Assembly: GCA_018398765.1 (NCBI GenBank)
Contig: JAHBMJ010000868.1
Location: forward strand, 1-39,526
From: Chromera velia
Taxonomy: Eukaryota; Sar; Chromeraceae
DNA: 39,526 nucleotides
Direction of reading: 5' to 3'
The position numbers and the translations under genes were made by a program. This document shows positions 22,129-32,610 of this stretch, in pieces; positions within the stretch are counted from its first letter, which is position 1, and every line of letters starts with the position of its first letter. The notes under the pieces are model-generated. The model ran no database searches. It was given only the letters and a program-made list of their open reading frames with translations, and was not told the DNA's origin.

Positions 22129-23089
22129 TACGTTGGGGGTGCATTCCCTGCAGTCTGCCGGTAAGCCCGGAGACCCACCGCCCCTTTCATCTTTCCCTCC
22201 TGACCATCCCATCAATTCTTCGACCTACACGGGATTCCAAAAGCACCTCCAGAGCAAAGAAGTCCCACCCAGCGTCCGACCGGTTCTCGAGAAACATTTT
22301 GATCGATTCCCAGACGAGCTCCCGGGTCTCCCGCCCCACCGAAAGATCGAGTGTGAGATCAAGCTCGAGGTAGGGCACTCTCCTCCTACGAGAGCACCCT
22401 ACCGACTGTCATACGGTCAACTTGACGAACTGAGACGGCAGTTAGACTCATACCTCGAGAAAGGGCATATCCGCCCTTCGACAAGTCCATACGCTGCGCC
22501 AGTCCTGTTTGTGCAGAAGGCAGACGGGATGCAACGGATGTGCATCGACTTCATGGGACTTAACAAGATCACAGTCCGCGACAAATTCCCCATTCCTCAC
22601 CCAGAGGAGCTGCTGAGTCGCCTCCACAACACAAAATTTTTCTCGTTTCTGGACTTACGGCAATACTTCCATCAGACAAGGATCAGGGAAGGAGACGAGG
22701 GGAAGATGGCATTTGTCACAAGCCGCACTCCGGAGGAGCATATTGAGCACATCGACCAAGTCCTTTCCCTTTTGAGGGAACACCAGCTCTACGTTAAGGT
22801 CTCTAAATGCGCATGGCTTTGGACAGAGGCGAAATTTTTGGGGTTGGTGGTTGATGAGAAGGGGGTCAAACCAAGCCATGAGAAAATGCAAGGGCTCACT
22901 GAGTTCGCACAACCCACAGACCGCACTTCCCTGCGCCAGTTTCTAGGACTGGCCAATTGGTTCCGCCGGTTTGTCCCGAGGTTCTCGTTTCTTGCGGGGC
23001 CTCTCACATTCCTCCTCCAAGGGAACATCCCCTTCGAATGGAAGACTGCACAGTCGCGTGCGTTTGCTGAGCTGAAGAAGGCAGTATAG
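22079..23089 (+). pseudogene. Reverse transcriptase with the catalytic palm deleted
   Basis: Copies element RNA into DNA in intact relatives. The fingers region is clear (QKADGMQRMCIDFMGLNK, DKFPIPHPEELLSRL, FSFLDLRQYFHQ). After KMAFVTS the frame jumps to RTPEEHIEHIDQVL, a segment that normally follows the YxDD catalytic motif. About 50-60 residues including the second and third catalytic aspartates are therefore missing in frame. The thumb/connection continues (FLGLANWFRRFVPRF). It ends at a TAG at 23087. This copy cannot polymerise DNA. Confidence 0.88.
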
Positions 23090-23971
23090 GAGCATGCCAC
23101 CCTTGCCCTCCCCAATCCCAGCAAACCAATCATTCTGGTGCCCGACGCATCGCAGTCTGCAGGAGCCATTGGGGCTGTCGCCCTCCAGAAGGACTGTACA
23201 ACCAGGAGGTACCGCCCCCTTGCTTTCGGCTCCCACCGTCTGACATCTACGGAAGCCAAGTACCCCGTCCGAGAGTTAGAATTTCTAGCGATTGTGTATT
23301 TCGCAAAGGTGTGGAGACACTTCCTGTCTTCGGACTCCGAAATATGGACCAATCATCAGAGCCTCACAAATTTCAGCCACCGATCGTTCGAATTTTACTC
23401 CCTGCGAGTCCGACGCTGGATTGAGTTCATACAAGAGCTCAGCATCACTCCAAAGTATACCCCAGGGAGAGCAAACATTGTGGCAGACGCCCTTTCCCGA
23501 AACCCTCCCGCCGCACAGCAGCTCATGCCGTCTTCCGCCGAGGTTTCTCGCATAGGTCGCGCTCAGCGTCTGCCTGTACGTCCCAGGCCCCTGCCGGAGG
23601 CTGTCCTGGTGTTTGTTCAGCCTGTTGGGTCTTTGGGGGCAGAGTACGCTGATCTGCCCGATTTGGTTCCTGAGATTGAGGAGAGCCAGGCTCCAGTTAG
23701 GGAGGGAGATGGGCAGCAGTCTTGGGTAGGGATGGAGTTACAGAGTTTGACGGTCTCCACCACACAGTCACAGGCATTCCTTGATACCTGCAGGAGGGGA
23801 TACTCAGCCGATCCCTTCTTCCACCCTGTCTTTCAGCATCTGTCACAGCAGCACCCATCCGCCCCCACCCCTGATTTTACTCTTCGTTTGCGAGGCATGT
23901 CGCTTCGTGCCGGTCTCCTGTATTTTGAGGGGAATCGTCTCTGTGTCCTAGATCTCAGCAGGGGACTGTGA
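23090..23971 (+). pseudogene. RNase H domain and linker of pol
   Basis: Degrades the RNA strand of the hybrid in intact elements. VPDASQSAGAIGA carries the first catalytic Asp, the YPVRELEFLAIV motif the Glu, and the final ADALSR the last Asp. The middle motif reads TNHQSL where the family has TDHxSL, so a catalytic Asp is replaced by Asn. The frame ends at TGA 23969 and integrase continues in a different frame. Confidence 0.85.
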
Positions 23972-25245
23972 TGGCTGGGGTGCACTCCCCTCCGCACGCT
24001 GCCCACTTTGGGACGGGGAAGACCTATCGGAAGGTGGCGTCATTGTACTACTGGCCCAAGATGTGGAGGTCAGTCGCTTCTTTTGTTCGCGCGTGCGATC
24101 GGTGTCAGAGAAGCAAGGGTCCTACTGCGGCCCGCCCCGGGCTTTTGCAGCCCCTCCCTATCCCTTCACGCCCTTGGGAGTCAACTTGCATTGACCGCCT
24201 TACTGATTTGCCGCCTTCCGGTGATGAGGGGTTTGATGCGATTCTTGTGGTGCTTTGCCGGCTCATTAAAGCAGTCGTCTTGATTCCCACTCACAGCACA
24301 GCAGGAGCAGAGGAGACCGCGCAGATCTACCGCCAGTACGTTTCGTGTAAGAAGGGCTTCCAGCATCATATCGTCTGCGACCGTGACCCCCGTTTTGTCG
24401 CCCGCTTTTGGCAGACTCTCCACGCCTCCAGCGGTTCAGAATTTGATTTCGCGACTGTATCGCACCACGACACAGCGGGTGCCGCAGAGAGGATGAATCG
24501 CACCCTTGAGGAGGCTTTGCGGTGTCTGGTAGACACGAAGCACTCCCAGTGGTCTGAATTTCTGTGTGATGTGGAGTTTGCATACAACTCCTCTGTCCAT
24601 GAGGGGACTGGTTTTGCGCCCCTCGCTCTCGATGGTGGGAAGTCCCCGCTCATCCCTCCTGCTCTCAATCTCCCAGTCTCAGTCGAACCTTCTTTCAACA
24701 CAAAGGAATTTCTGGAGGAGCACAGCCAGATGATCGCTGCAGCGAGAGATTCACTCCACTCAGCCCAACAAGTCATGACCCGAAACGCCAATCGCCGTCG
24801 GCGTCCCACCGAAAACATCTGAGTAGGAGATTACATCCTGGTGCACCGCACGTGGTGGCCACGTCCTGTGGGGAAGGGGGGGGAATATGCCAGGAAGCTT
24901 GATTCAGTTTGGTTTGGTCTGTTCGAAGTTGAGACCGTTCTGCCTCGAGACAATCTGGAGGTTGTTTTGCCTGCTGGGAGCAGGAAACACCCTATCATTC
25001 ACACATCGTTGTGCAAGCCTTACCGTCAGCCAAGTGGGGAGACTCGCCCCCCGTTTGTCCGCATGCCCGCTTGGGCCGAGGAGGAGTATGAAGTCGAGAA
25101 AATCCTTGCAGTCCGAGAGAGGGGCAAGGCTAAGCAGTACAAGGTTCTCTAGAGGGGATACCCATTAGAAGACGCATCATGGGAGCCCCTGTCGTCATTG
25201 AAGAATGCAAAACAAGCGATTGCTAATTTCTATGCTTCGGCCTGA
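23968..25245 (+). pseudogene. Integrase with C-terminal chromodomain-like segment
   Basis: Inserts element DNA. The HHCC zinc-binding region (H...H, then CDRCQRSK) precedes a core with Asp in TCIDRLTDLPPS, Asp in IVCDRDPRF and Glu in GAAERMNRTLEEAL, so the DDE triad seems present. Stops at 24820 (TGA) and 25150 (TAG) interrupt the distal part. The tail EEEYEVEKIL...KQYKVL-stop-RGYP...SWEP matches the chromodomain of chromoviruses, with the stop where Trp is expected. Confidence 0.82.
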
Positions 25246-25263
25246 GTGAGGCGCACAGGCCAT

Positions 25264-25280
25264 GGAGGGGGGAGAGGGCA
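25264..25280 (+). other. Polypurine tract
   Basis: The purine-rich stretch GGAGGGGGGAGAGGG ends just before the 3' LTR at 25281; it would prime plus-strand synthesis. Confidence 0.7.
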
Positions 25281-25600
25281 CGTTACGTTGTGGCTTGTAC
25301 GGCGACTTGATCACCCGCCAAACTTGCTAGAACTGGGACTGGGAAACTAACTTCGCAATACTAAGCCCGGCCGGCATTAATTAAGTACACTAAGAGAATT
25401 AAGTAACAGACTAACAATACAGAAAAAGAAATAATAGACTTGCAATACAGAAATAAATAGAAGCATGCCGTACAGTCTTCGTCCATCTGTATCGCTTGAA
25501 TGGAGTCCTTGGAAGTGAACTCTGACTGACAGACTTAAGGAGGTAAGGTACGATAAGTCTCCAACTAGACTACGTTCTTAGTCTAAGAGGAAATCTGACG
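25281..25600 (+). repeat. 3' long terminal repeat, 320 bp
   Basis: Copy of 18921-19240 with ten substitutions and no indels. Four are left-G/right-A clustered within 25387-25424. Confidence 0.93.
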
Positions 25601-25605
25601 GTGTC

Positions 25606-25990
25606 TTCTGCGACTACCTCCCTTTCCTAAGTGATTTCCTTAGGGAGTTCTGTTCCAATGTGTGAATTAAAATCTCCCAGTACCAGCTGCCTAGCTGATA
25701 AGGGGACATCACATACCGCACCAAGCAGAAATTCCCTCTCTTGTTCTTTCATTACCCCATCTCTCAGATTCTCGTGAGCACCTCTCTGAAGGAAATAGAC
25801 CCCAAAAATGAAAAGAGAGTCCACCCCCTCCACTTTCTATTGTTTCTCCCCTTCCTGCAAGCACCCCCGTATCTTAATTCTTGCAATATTTGGTCCGCAC
25901 AGCTCCCATTCTGGTCTCAGCTGTGCTTGTAGGCTCTTCCTGACAAGAATGCAGACTCCTCCTAGCTGTGTTTGCTTCCTTCACCTTAAC
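25606..25990 (-). mobile_element. LINE (non-LTR retrotransposon) fragment, AP-endonuclease domain
   Basis: Minus-strand reading gives GGVCILVRKSLQAQL, then after one in-frame stop near 25835 IFGVYFLQRGAHENL and VLGDFNSHIG. These are the spacing and motifs of the APE-type endonuclease of LINEs (GDFN-x-H-x-G holds a catalytic Asp/Asn pair). The fragment stops close to the outer edge of the 3' LTR and does not resume on the far side of the Ty3 element. No reverse transcriptase is present. Confidence 0.75.
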
Positions 25991-26680
25991 CCTCCCATGT
26001 ATCCCCAATTTCCTTCTGTACCATTCTTTGTGTGCATAATTTCATTCATTTATGAGATACTCAATGTCTGATCAAATATCTAGCTAAATATCATTTATCA
26101 CTTATGAGTTAGTCTCTAAACACCAATCAACTCTATACATATAAACATGTATTTTAAAAGAATGGAATCAAAAGAAATCAATTTTAATGAACTTGTGTAG
26201 GAACTAGTTAATCATGCAATCAAATTTTCATCAATCAGATTTAATCCTTGTACGGATAACTGTAACGGCTGAAGCTGACTAAACATCTTGCTAAACGTAC
26301 GAACGGGTGATCATGACAGATACAAAAATCAATAATTAGACTGGTAATTAGACTAGTATAGACTAAGACTTAAAAAAACTTATAAACATGAAGATGGACT
26401 GCCAAGAGCTAGGCTCCGACGGTTATAGTCATTCATTCATTCAAGAATGCTGGTAGAACTAGTAATAAAGATGATAAAAATGTTATTCAACTCATATATG
26501 ATTCAAGTGACAATTCAAGTGACCTAGCAAATAACGGAATCAAGTTCTAAGTGTATCCTAATGACATTCAAGATCTAGTTCAAGATGCAACAGCACATCG
26601 TAACTTCGCGGTACTTCGAATAATATTCTAACAATTATCATTGCTAGCATCTATTAGTATCATCGTATATTGAACAATGT
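25991..26680. other. AT-rich intergenic stretch
   Basis: Low GC, no microsatellite arrays and no convincing ORF. It presumably contains the 3' UTR of the minus-strand gene at 26681-28222 near its right edge. Confidence 0.5.
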
Positions 26681-28222
26681 TCATGGCAGGAGAGGGCTTC
26701 GAGTCTCTGGATCTCCCAGATACTTCCGTCCCTCTTCTCCCTCGAGTCCCTTGAAAAAGTCCCCCATCGCATTGTTCTGGGGCTGTCTCAAGTCAAACAG
26801 ATGCTGCCACGAAGACTGACTCTCCCATGCAGCCTCCCAATCAGGAGCGTCTGAAAATTTGTGATACACATTCAGACTGTACTCTCTCTGGGACTCTCTC
26901 TCCTTCACCTCTGGAGGGTCTGTGAAGACAGGGGGTGGAGGCACCCCCATCACCTCCACCCAGAGGTCCCCATCGAAATACCCAATCGCAATAAACTCAT
27001 CTGCAGTGCTTCCGGGAATGCTGGGAAGGTTCAACCCCAGAATCTGTGCACTGTTCTTCTGCCGTCTCACCTCTACCCTCTGGAGCTCATCATTGATTCT
27101 GTAAAGGCCCTCTGTCCGAATCTCAAATGTGAAATTTCGATACATGACAAAATTCGAAAACTTCCCCTCCCATTCGGTCATTTCACCGTTCGGCAACTTC
27201 AAAGCAGGCCTCTCCTCCCCCTGCTTAAAGGGAACAAATTGCAAAAAGACATCAGTCAACTTGGGGAGCGCACAGTAACGCGTCTCCTCTGCAAATCCCA
27301 CGCGCCACCTGCCTGCGATGAATTTCCGCAAGGCGAAGGGGTCAATTTGACCCGACCGGGAAGCGGCATTCACGAGGTCTGTGCCGAAATTGAGGAACTC
27401 ATCTCTAACGTGGGGGGGGCACAGGGTTGATTGGTGTACTGCCCTCTGGCTCATTTCTCTGATGGTGGACCTCAGCTCGTGTGTCTGATACTGGGCTTGC
27501 CATTCGGTTGCTGTGAGCTCAGGGGCTCCGATCTTCATTCCCTCGACAAACTCGAGCATGCGCTGCTCGGCCTGTATCCTCTGCATCTCTACACCGACTT
27601 CGGAGGGCGTCGGGCTGCCAGAAGGCATGACAATCGGAGTCTGTCCTGTCTCGATGGTTGTCGTCTGGGGAGTGGGGGGGGGAGGGGGGGGGTTTGAGAG
27701 AGTAAGAGAGGGCCGCTGTGCTGCCAGAGCAACGAACGGGTCTAGAGTGGCTGTGGAATCGGGTTCTGCTGCCTTCTCCTGTTCCCCCAGAAACTGCTCC
27801 CTTGTAATCCCATAAGTCCTCTTGAACCCCGTTTTTAGACCTAAATTATCCAAAACCGTCTCGTTGTAATCCGTTCGTTCTCTATCCCTGAAGAACGCTT
27901 TCAGGGCTTCTGTGTCGTTGCTGTCTCCCGTTTGCTCGAGGAGCTTTTTCAACTCGATTTCGAGTTGTTCCTCATCGGTGACACCTTCAAGGTATTCTCG
28001 CTGTTTCGCCTCCATGTCGGTGTCTTCCACGCTCTGCCTCAATACCGTTTCAAACCGGAACGACCGAAAAGAGGGATTTCTCCGCTGGAGAGAAAAAGAA
28101 AACAGGGGAGCACGGAACCGAGACGGCGAGAATGCAGATGCTAAACGAAACTGTGCCATTAGTACGGAGACGACAGTCATCGTGACTATCACACAGACAG
28201 AGCGGGAGACACACGCCCTCAT
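26681..28222 (-). CDS. Probable plastid-targeted protein with a fibrillin/PAP-like domain, intronless
   Basis: Single exon, 513 residues. Residues 1-30 form a hydrophobic signal peptide (VCVIVTMTVVSVLMAQF) ending in RLASA, followed by FSPSRFRAPLF. Phe at +1 after ASA, then a basic Ser/Arg-rich stretch, is the bipartite leader of proteins imported into red-derived complex plastids. Residues 40-160 are charged and helical, followed by a Pro/Thr linker. Residues about 270-440 contain GRWRVGFAEETRYCALPKL and IGYFDGDLWVEV, which recall the GRW...LLYTT and TYLDxDLRI ends of the plastid lipid-associated (PAP/fibrillin) lipocalin fold; that match is weak. The absence of introns contrasts with most neighbours. 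The leader is more certain than the domain. Confidence 0.7.
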   Translation of the reverse strand: MRACVSRSVCVIVTMTVVSVLMAQFRLASAFSPSRFRAPLFSFSLQRRNPSFRSFRFETVLRQSVEDTDMEAKQREYLEGVTDEEQLEIELKKLLEQTGDSNDTEALKAFFRDRERTDYNETVLDNLGLKTGFKRTYGITREQFLGEQEKAAEPDSTATLDPFVALAAQRPSLTLSNPPPPPPTPQTTTIETGQTPIVMPSGSPTPSEVGVEMQRIQAEQRMLEFVEGMKIGAPELTATEWQAQYQTHELRSTIREMSQRAVHQSTLCPPHVRDEFLNFGTDLVNAASRSGQIDPFALRKFIAGRWRVGFAEETRYCALPKLTDVFLQFVPFKQGEERPALKLPNGEMTEWEGKFSNFVMYRNFTFEIRTEGLYRINDELQRVEVRRQKNSAQILGLNLPSIPGSTADEFIAIGYFDGDLWVEVMGVPPPPVFTDPPEVKERESQREYSLNVYHKFSDAPDWEAAWESQSSWQHLFDLRQPQNNAMGDFFKGLEGEEGRKYLGDPETRSPLLP

Positions 28223-28684
28223 GGTTTACAGGAGGACAGGACACTCAAGGAGAAAGAAAAATGAAGGGCGTGCACTGCCCGACTCTCCAAACAACAACCG
28301 ACAGGACCAGCCTCCAGAGACGGAGAGAGAGACAATCCTTCTGTGGTTCTGACGGCAACCTCTGGATGGCCCGACGATTTTGAACATATAAATCTCCGGA
28401 CAGGTCGATGATACTGGCGATGTTCTGACAGTTGCGACTTAATCAGTGCGTCATCGGGTCCAGCTGGACGTGCAGTCCATCGCAGTCCTCACAAAATCAT
28501 CTGTTGTTCATTCATCTCTGCGATTCTCTGCGTACGTGGATCGCGGGGCCACGAAAGGTCGGGCCCGCGGCCCGCGCAATCCGGCCGGGGTGGCACGTAC
28601 GGATCAGATGGTGACTGCAAGCTCCTGAGTATATAGTGACAGTCTCAGTGACAGTCAGACCTTTGCGTTTCTGACCACTGACTG
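28223..28684. promoter_or_regulatory. Divergent intergenic region between the fibrillin-like and FHA-RING genes
   Basis: A 462-bp spacer between two start codons facing away from each other. It has a GC-rich core at 28550-28600 (GGGCCCGCGGCCCGCG) and no TATA box I can defend. Both 5' UTRs and promoters should lie here. Confidence 0.5.
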
Positions 28685-31600
28685 ATGCTTCATCATCGGA
28701 AGCCTGTTAACAACACTTGCTCTACCAAAGAGTTGAGTCCTTTGCTTCAGCTCCGAGAGTCATGCAGAATGAGTGCCTTGGGTGGAGACGGCAAAGTCTT
28801 CCTCTCTCTGATACGGAACCAGACAACGGACCCGTCCTCCTCCTCCTCTTCGCGTGCTGCACCACCTCCCCAGAGAATAGACATTCCAGACTCGGGGGTC
28901 GTGGTTCTTGGCCGGATGCATGCGGAGGGGGTCCATGTCCTTCTTGATGACCCTCACATCTCGCGAAAACATGCCGAGCTAAAAAGAGGGGGTGATGCTA
29001 CTGGCAGCGGGAATTCCAGTTCCTGCCTGGCTCTGGTAAAAGACCTCAAAAGTGCTCATGGAGTGTACGTGAACGGCACTCGTATCCCCCCTGGTGTGTT
29101 TGTGCCCTTGCACCGTGGGGATGCGGTGGTGTTCGGAAGTCTCCCTCACGGCATTCCGTTTCAGTATGTGTCCTGCGTGGAGATGCCGAGTCAGACAGCA
29201 GGACAGGGGGAGGAGACGGGAGAGACAGAGACGGCAACTAAGACTGCACGAGGACGAAAAAGGGTGAGTGCAGGGGACAGGGGCAGTCAGTGTGTGTGTA
29301 GGCTATATGGCGGAACCTTCTGAAAAAAAATGTGTGCGTGCTGTGCGTCGTGTTGCGTGCAGGGGGCAGAGGCCCAGGCAGAGGTAGAGGTAGAGGCTGG
29401 AGGCGGAGGCGGGGATGCACGACGTGTGACGAGAGCTGCAAAGAGGAAAGCCAGGCAGAAGGAGGAGGCAGAGAAAGAAAAAGACAAGCAGACGGGAAAT
29501 TATGCAGCTGAGGAGGGAGGGGAGGAAGGGGACGAGAGACCACAGGCAGCGGGCATCGCCTCAGGAGTCTCTGAGGAGGAACTTCGGCAGCGGGTTCGTG
29601 GGCTTTTCGGTCTATTTTCATTGGTCTTTTTGTTCACCTTTCTGGCGCTGTCTGTGTCTTCGATTGTGTGACTGTCTGTGTGCACAGATGTGCATCAGAG
29701 TGTTGTGTGTGACGGGGGCCTCATTGATGGGAGGGGGGCGTTCGTCTGTCTGTCCGCCGGAATTTTTGTTTTTTCATCTGTAGCGATGGATTTACGGAGT
29801 GACACGCAGCGGAGGAGAAACCCCACAACGGACCTTGGGGACATTTCTTCCAGTGAAATCATTTTTCTGTCTTCCTTTCTACCTTTCTTTTTCCCTCCCT
29901 GTTTTACTGCATCCATACCGACTTCTCCATGCATCCAGCAGCAGGCATCACCCCCGCGCATATGTCCCCAGCTTCATTCCTCTTCTCATCACATGTTGCT
30001 TGCCAACAGGAGCCACAAGCATCGATCAGTCTGACCAGCCGCCTTGCTGCACCCAAATTTTGTCTGTCTGCCTGCCTGCCTGCCTGCCTGCAGGAGGAAG
30101 AGGAGCGTCGAAGAATTGCAGAGCTGGAGGAAGAGAGCAGGAGGCAGCAGGCTGAAATTGTACAGGAGCGTGTAGGTTGCTTTTGTTTGAATGTTTTCGT
30201 TGCAGATTTGTGTACATGCACAGACAAGCATGGTGAATCTATACACCAATAGAGACTGATAAATTAATATGTGGATCCGGTATTCAAAAAGCGTAAAACG
30301 ATGGGCGGCTGAATGAAATCGAAAAAGATGGATGAACTAGAAGGATGGATCGATGGGTGGATGGGTGAAATGGCATCATGCGTGCGTCAAGATACAGAGA
30401 CTCCTGTGACTGTCCGTGTGTACACACGCACGCCTCGCTCACAGAGGAACCTGCACAGCAAAAGAAAGCGACTTTACTGACTCCAAAGAAAGGCCTCGGT
30501 CCTCCATCATCATGTCGTACACGCACATGCAGTCTCACATGCAGAGAGTGGAATTGGCGCTCTGAATTGAAGCACGTGCTCTGCGTGACTGTTTATTCAT
30601 CTGTTTTCTAGCTAGTTGAATTGACCCCTGTACGTCTTTTTGGCGAATGAAATGTCAAGTCCCTCCTCTTCAAAATGGGATCTTCTTCACAATAGATCTC
30701 GATCTCTTTCCCTCCTCCGCCCATTCTCTCAAAGGATGTATTCATTCCCCTTTCCTTCCCCAAACACTCCTCCGTCTCCATTTCTTTCTGCAGGAGAGAG
30801 AGCGTGAGAGAGCGGACAGAGCAGAGGAGGAGAGCAGGTTGACGAAAGAGAGAGCCGCTCTTGCACAAGAAGAGAGTAGACTGACAAAAGAGAGGGCTGC
30901 ACTGGCAGAGCAAGAGAGCAGGGTAGCGAAAGAAAAGATTGACCAGGAGCGCGCCAAGGTCAAAGAAAAGGATGAGCTCCTCCAAAACCTCAACGAGGAA
31001 TTGGCGTGTTGCATCTGCCAAGAGCTCATCGTGCTTGCACATGCCTTGCCCTGCAGTCACGCTTTTTGTTTTGAGTGCATCACAGACTGGCAGGCCCAGG
31101 GAAAGAACTCATGTCCAGAGTGTCGTCAAGAGTTCACATCTGCACCCGTCCCTGTGCGCACTCTCGACAATGCAGCCGAGAGGGTTGCCACAACTCTCAC
31201 AGAGGAGGAACGTGGTGAGAGACAGAAACGCCTTGAATCCGCAATGCGACGAAAACACCCTCCTGCTCCTGCCCCCAAAGCGAAAGCAAAAGCGAAGGCG
31301 AAAGCAAAAGCACAACCGCCTGCCGGCCCAGCTGCACATCATGTGCATGGGGGTCTGCACGTTGGTGCAGCAGCAGTGCACTTCCATCACCACCATCATG
31401 CTTATGATGATGAGGATTCAGATGATGACGATGACGACGATCTCGATGAGGAGGATGACGAGGACGAGGACCTTGATGGAGATGAAGACGAAGAAGAAGA
31501 CGACTTGGATGAAGAGGAAGATGAGGACGATGATGATCCGGGGGAGTGGTACACAGAACAGGCACGAAGTGGGCGTTCCACATGCAGGACGTGTGGCCGT

Positions 31601-31726
31601 CTCATTGCGCATGGAACCACGCGCTGGGTGCATTCGTTTTTTGTGGAAGAGTACGGCAACTACACCAACCACTTCCATCACTATGACTGCGTCCAAAGAC
31701 GTTCAACACGGGGCAGATATCGATAG
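28685..31726 (+). CDS. FHA-RING E3 ubiquitin ligase (RNF8/CHFR-like) with C-terminal PARP-type zinc finger, 4 exons
   Basis: Probably a nuclear ubiquitin ligase that reads phospho-threonine, as RNF8/CHFR do in DNA-damage or mitotic checkpoints. Exons 28685-29263, 29363-29593, 30094-30171, 30794-31726 (TAG), all phase 0; about 606 residues, or 578 from the second Met at 28769. FHA: LGRMHAEGVHVLLDDPHISRKHAEL has GR and SRKH, then KDLKSAHGVYVNGTRI and GDAVVFG. A Glu/Arg coiled coil covers exons 2 to 4 and includes three tandem SRLTKERAALA-type units. RING (C3HC4): CCIC...LPCSHAFCFEC...SCPEC. Then a Lys/Ala stretch, a His run, an Asp/Glu block of about 50 residues, and RSTCRTCGRLIAHGTTRW...HFHHYDC, which fits a C-x2-C...H-x2-C PARP-type finger. 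Confidence 0.85.
30061..30092. repeat. (TCTG/CCTG)n polypyrimidine tract at the acceptor of FHA-RING exon 3
   Basis: TCTG and CCTG units run directly into CTGCAG; the exon begins at 30094. Confidence 0.85.
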
Positions 31727-32610
31727 TGAAAAGATCGATAGTGAAAAGATGACATGAAAAATGTATGATTGAAATCGTAAAATAAATTTTAATATGAATT
31801 AATAAAACGTAGTATAGCATAGCAAAAGTAACTTGAAAAGCTTACACTAAAGTAAAAAAATGTTGTTAAGTATGATGATACGTCGATCACAAAAATTTTT
31901 TAGATTTATTCTATATACATTAGGATAGGATGGGATAGGATAGGATTTTACGTTCCGGGAATCCCCGCGGTCCACTGCTAGGTATCGGCTTGCACCGAAT
32001 TATACACGGGTCTCATAGCATAGCATTGATCGATGTTCCGGGTTTTGCCCGCGGTCCACTACCCAGGCACTACCGGAAGCTAGGCCGAAAGTCGGCTTAC
32101 AAACAACTTATAAGAAACAAATGTTGCGACATATTATTTGAAAATAAATTATTATCAGCATAGCTAGCAGTATAGGGTATAGGGGCAGCGGCAATGGTCT
32201 ATATATTTTTAAAATGATTATTTCCTAGACTATTTCTTTTTCTGTCTCTCTAGTAAATGCATGTAGGATAGTATTAAATGCAGTAGAAAACTTTACAAGT
32301 CTTACCCTGTCTTGGTACAGAAATCGCAAGCTCCTTATAATTGAAAGTCTGTGTTAGGTTCTCTATACTCATATATAATCATTCAAAGAGCACATGCATT
32401 CCTTTTTATTGAACACCGACCTGAGAGTGACATAATGCTATAGACATAATCAGACAATCAACGCAAACAAGTTCGAATTAAAATACATGTTTTTATAATT
32501 TTGCTATTAATTTTGTGTACGTAATTTCAAAAGAGTTGCAGTGGACGCGGTTGACTCGCTGGTCAGACTCAAACAGCGTTTGCATGTACTTTAAATCAGT
32601 CCCGCAGCCA
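31727..32610. other. AT-rich convergent intergenic region with a short GC-rich repeat pair
   Basis: Lies between the 3' ends of two convergent genes. Mostly AT-rich. Two related GC-rich blocks sit about 82 bases apart (31951-31979 and 32034-32062), each GTTCCGGG, a short spacer, then CCGCGGTCCACT. TAGGATAGGAT units precede the first. No ORF of note. The origin of the pair is unknown. Confidence 0.5.

Larger units (their letters stand above)
18921..25600 (+). mobile_element. Ty3/gypsy (Metaviridae-type) LTR retrotransposon, decayed and non-autonomous
   Basis: Two 320-bp direct LTRs flank a PBS, gag with a CCHC knuckle, protease, RT, RNase H, integrase and a C-terminal chromodomain-like piece, in the gag-PR-RT-RH-IN order that defines Ty3/gypsy. 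The open frames are broken by in-frame stops and frame changes, the RT palm is deleted, and part of gag-protease is present twice around an assembly gap. The LTRs differ at ten positions, about 3%, so insertion is fairly recent. The five bases outside the LTRs (GTATT left, GTGTC right) are not a clean target duplication. Confidence 0.92.

Noticed and set aside
27431-27815. Plus-strand ORFs opposite the fibrillin-like gene
   Set aside because: Antisense shadows of an intact 513-codon frame with a coherent targeting leader.
31402-31696. Ser- or Ile/Val-rich minus-strand ORFs
   Set aside because: Antisense of the GAT/GAC/GAG acidic block in the FHA-RING gene.
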